In this document: positions 5,493-6,325 of the stretch, in pieces
Layout of the letters: each line of letters starts with the position of its first letter
Numbering within the stretch: position 1 is the stretch's first letter
From: an uncultured Desulfovibrio sp.
GTDB lineage: Bacteria > Desulfobacterota > Desulfovibrionia > Desulfovibrionales > Desulfovibrionaceae
Direction: 5' to 3'
DNA: 6,325 nucleotides
Assembly (NCBI GenBank): GCA_900555975.1
Contig: USNI01000058.1
Span: 1 to 6,325, forward strand
Translations under genes and position numbers: made by a program
Notes under the pieces: model-generated
What the model was told of the DNA's origin: nothing
Database searches by the model: none
Seen by the model: only the letters and a program-made list of their open reading frames with translations

Positions 5493-6325
5493 TTATTTTC
5501 CTTCAACGAAAGAAAGTTCCTGGAGGGCTTCGAGCTGACGTCTGCTTTCGACGAAGTTCATGAAGGAATCATGGGCCTTCTTGATTTCAGGATGTTTCTG
5601 CATGCCTTCCGCAAGAACGTCCTTCCACGAGTTTTCCAGCGCAACGAGCACCTCGTCCGGGAAGCGGGTGATATGCAGATTCTTGTTTTCGCTCATGCGC
5701 GCCACGGCCTGAACGTCCATGGTCAGAAGCTTGAGGTAGTTATCCATGAGATTCGTGCGGCAGACATGACGGATGGCCTGCTGATCGGCGGGGTCAAACT
5801 TGTCCCAGACCTTCTTGTTGATGAGCAGCCATTCCCAGCCCACGGGCTGATGCCAGCCGGGGAAATAGTAGTATTCTGCCAGCTTGTCGAAGCCCCAGGA
5901 CTCGTCGAGGGCGGGAGAGCTGAATTCCATGGCGTCGATGCGTCCGCGGTCCATGGAAAGATAGAGTTCCGTGGCGGGGATCTGGCTTATGGCCGCGCCG
6001 AGACGTGCGGCCACTTCGCCGCCCCAGCCGCCGATGCGGAAGCGCAGTCCCTTGAAGTCTTCGGGAGTCCTGATTTCGCGCTTGAAGAAGCCGCCGGCCT
6101 CGCGGGGCGTCGCCATGATGGGCAGGGCCACGATGTTGAGGGGATCCAGCGTTTCCTGAAGAATGGAAAGACCTTCGCCCTCATGGAGCCACTGAATCCA
6201 GGTTTCGACGTCGGGACTGAAGGGATAGCCGGAATAGATGTTGGCGATGGGAAGCACGCCGCCGAAATAGGCGAAGGCCGTGAAGGCGCAGGGAACGGCG
6301 CCGGAGGAGACGGAATTGATGTGCA
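5493..6325 (-). CDS. dctP: TRAP transporter substrate-binding protein (DctP family, TakP/FcbT1-like), N-terminus outside window
   Basis: The minus-strand frame is open from the right edge to a TAA at 5493, giving 276 residues. The GTG at 6257 is internal: 22 more in-frame residues without a stop precede it (ending AFTAFAYFGGV), so the true start and the signal peptide lie beyond 6325. This is the periplasmic receptor that captures the substrate for the permease pair. Family features are the ligand-carboxylate arginine in GLRFRIGGWGGE (the usual R-x-G-G region after EDFKG), RGRIDAMEFSSP, and the aromatic stretch KLAEYYYFPGWHQP. The last resembles the YYYYPGW segment of the TakP alpha-keto-acid receptors and the mannitol/chloroaromatic group. 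Position ME-F carries the acidic residue that binds metal and ligand in TakP-like proteins (from memory), but Phe replaces the usual Trp. The C-terminal part is helical and charged. It is first of the three TRAP genes and tightly spaced to the small subunit. Confidence 0.93.
   Translation of the reverse strand, partial: HINSVSSGAVPCAFTAFAYFGGVLPIANIYSGYPFSPDVETWIQWLHEGEGLSILQETLDPLNIVALPIMATPREAGGFFKREIRTPEDFKGLRFRIGGWGGEVAARLGAAISQIPATELYLSMDRGRIDAMEFSSPALDESWGFDKLAEYYYFPGWHQPVGWEWLLINKKVWDKFDPADQQAIRHVCRTNLMDNYLKLLTMDVQAVARMSENKNLHITRFPDEVLVALENSWKDVLAEGMQKHPEIKKAHDSFMNFVESRRQLEALQELSFVEGK
5496..5504 (-). promoter_or_regulatory. Ribosome binding site for the small permease inside the binding-protein gene
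   Basis: GAAGGAAAA on the minus strand overlaps the last codons of the binding-protein gene, 6 bases before the ATG at 5489. It indicates coupled translation from one transcript. Confidence 0.7.

Noticed and set aside
1..6325. CRISPR arrays, tRNA or rRNA genes, insertion sequences, attachment sites.
   Set aside because: No repeat-spacer pattern, cloverleaf, transposase motif or flanking duplication was seen by eye on either strand.

Overview
The window is a GC-rich bacterial segment in which every supported gene lies on the minus strand, so the reading order runs from high to low coordinates. A complete TRAP-type transporter gene set (substrate-binding protein, small permease, large permease) is followed by a single-domain FMN-dependent old yellow enzyme and a sigma-54-dependent activator of the AcoR type. 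The N-terminus of a DMT/EamA-family permease follows after a 248-base gap. High GC, TRAP transporters and a GAF-PAS-AAA+-Fis activator together suggest an anaerobic proteobacterium-like host. My best guess is Desulfovibrionaceae (Desulfovibrio/Bilophila/Mailhella type), but this is inference from gene style; no marker gene is present.

Layout, right to left. Positions 6325-5493 hold a TRAP solute-binding protein whose N-terminus lies outside the window. Positions 5489-4875 hold the small (DctQ-like) membrane subunit, and 4878-3559 the large (DctM-like) subunit, joined by a 4-base ATGA overlap. Positions 3558-3476 are a short intergenic stretch with a perfect 12-bp inverted repeat. Positions 3475-2432 hold the ene-reductase-like flavoprotein, and 2429-468 the sigma-54 activator starting 2 bases after it. 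Positions 467-220 are non-coding, with a candidate sigma-70 promoter, an adjoining 14-bp palindrome and a cluster of overlapping inverted repeats. Positions 219-1 hold the first 73 residues of the DMT permease.

Working model (inference): the TRAP system imports an organic acid, the flavoprotein reduces or otherwise processes it in the cytoplasm, and the activator senses the compound or a product through its GAF/PAS region and drives a sigma-54 promoter that should lie upstream of the substrate-binding protein, beyond the right edge. The binding protein and permeases resemble the TakP/FcbT (alpha-keto acid, mannitol/chloroaromatic) TRAP subgroup. The flavoprotein family commonly reduces activated C=C bonds, so an alpha,beta-unsaturated or aromatic carboxylate is a reasonable candidate substrate. 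The sequence alone does not fix the ligand. The DMT permease has its own apparent promoter and probably belongs to a separate transcription unit.
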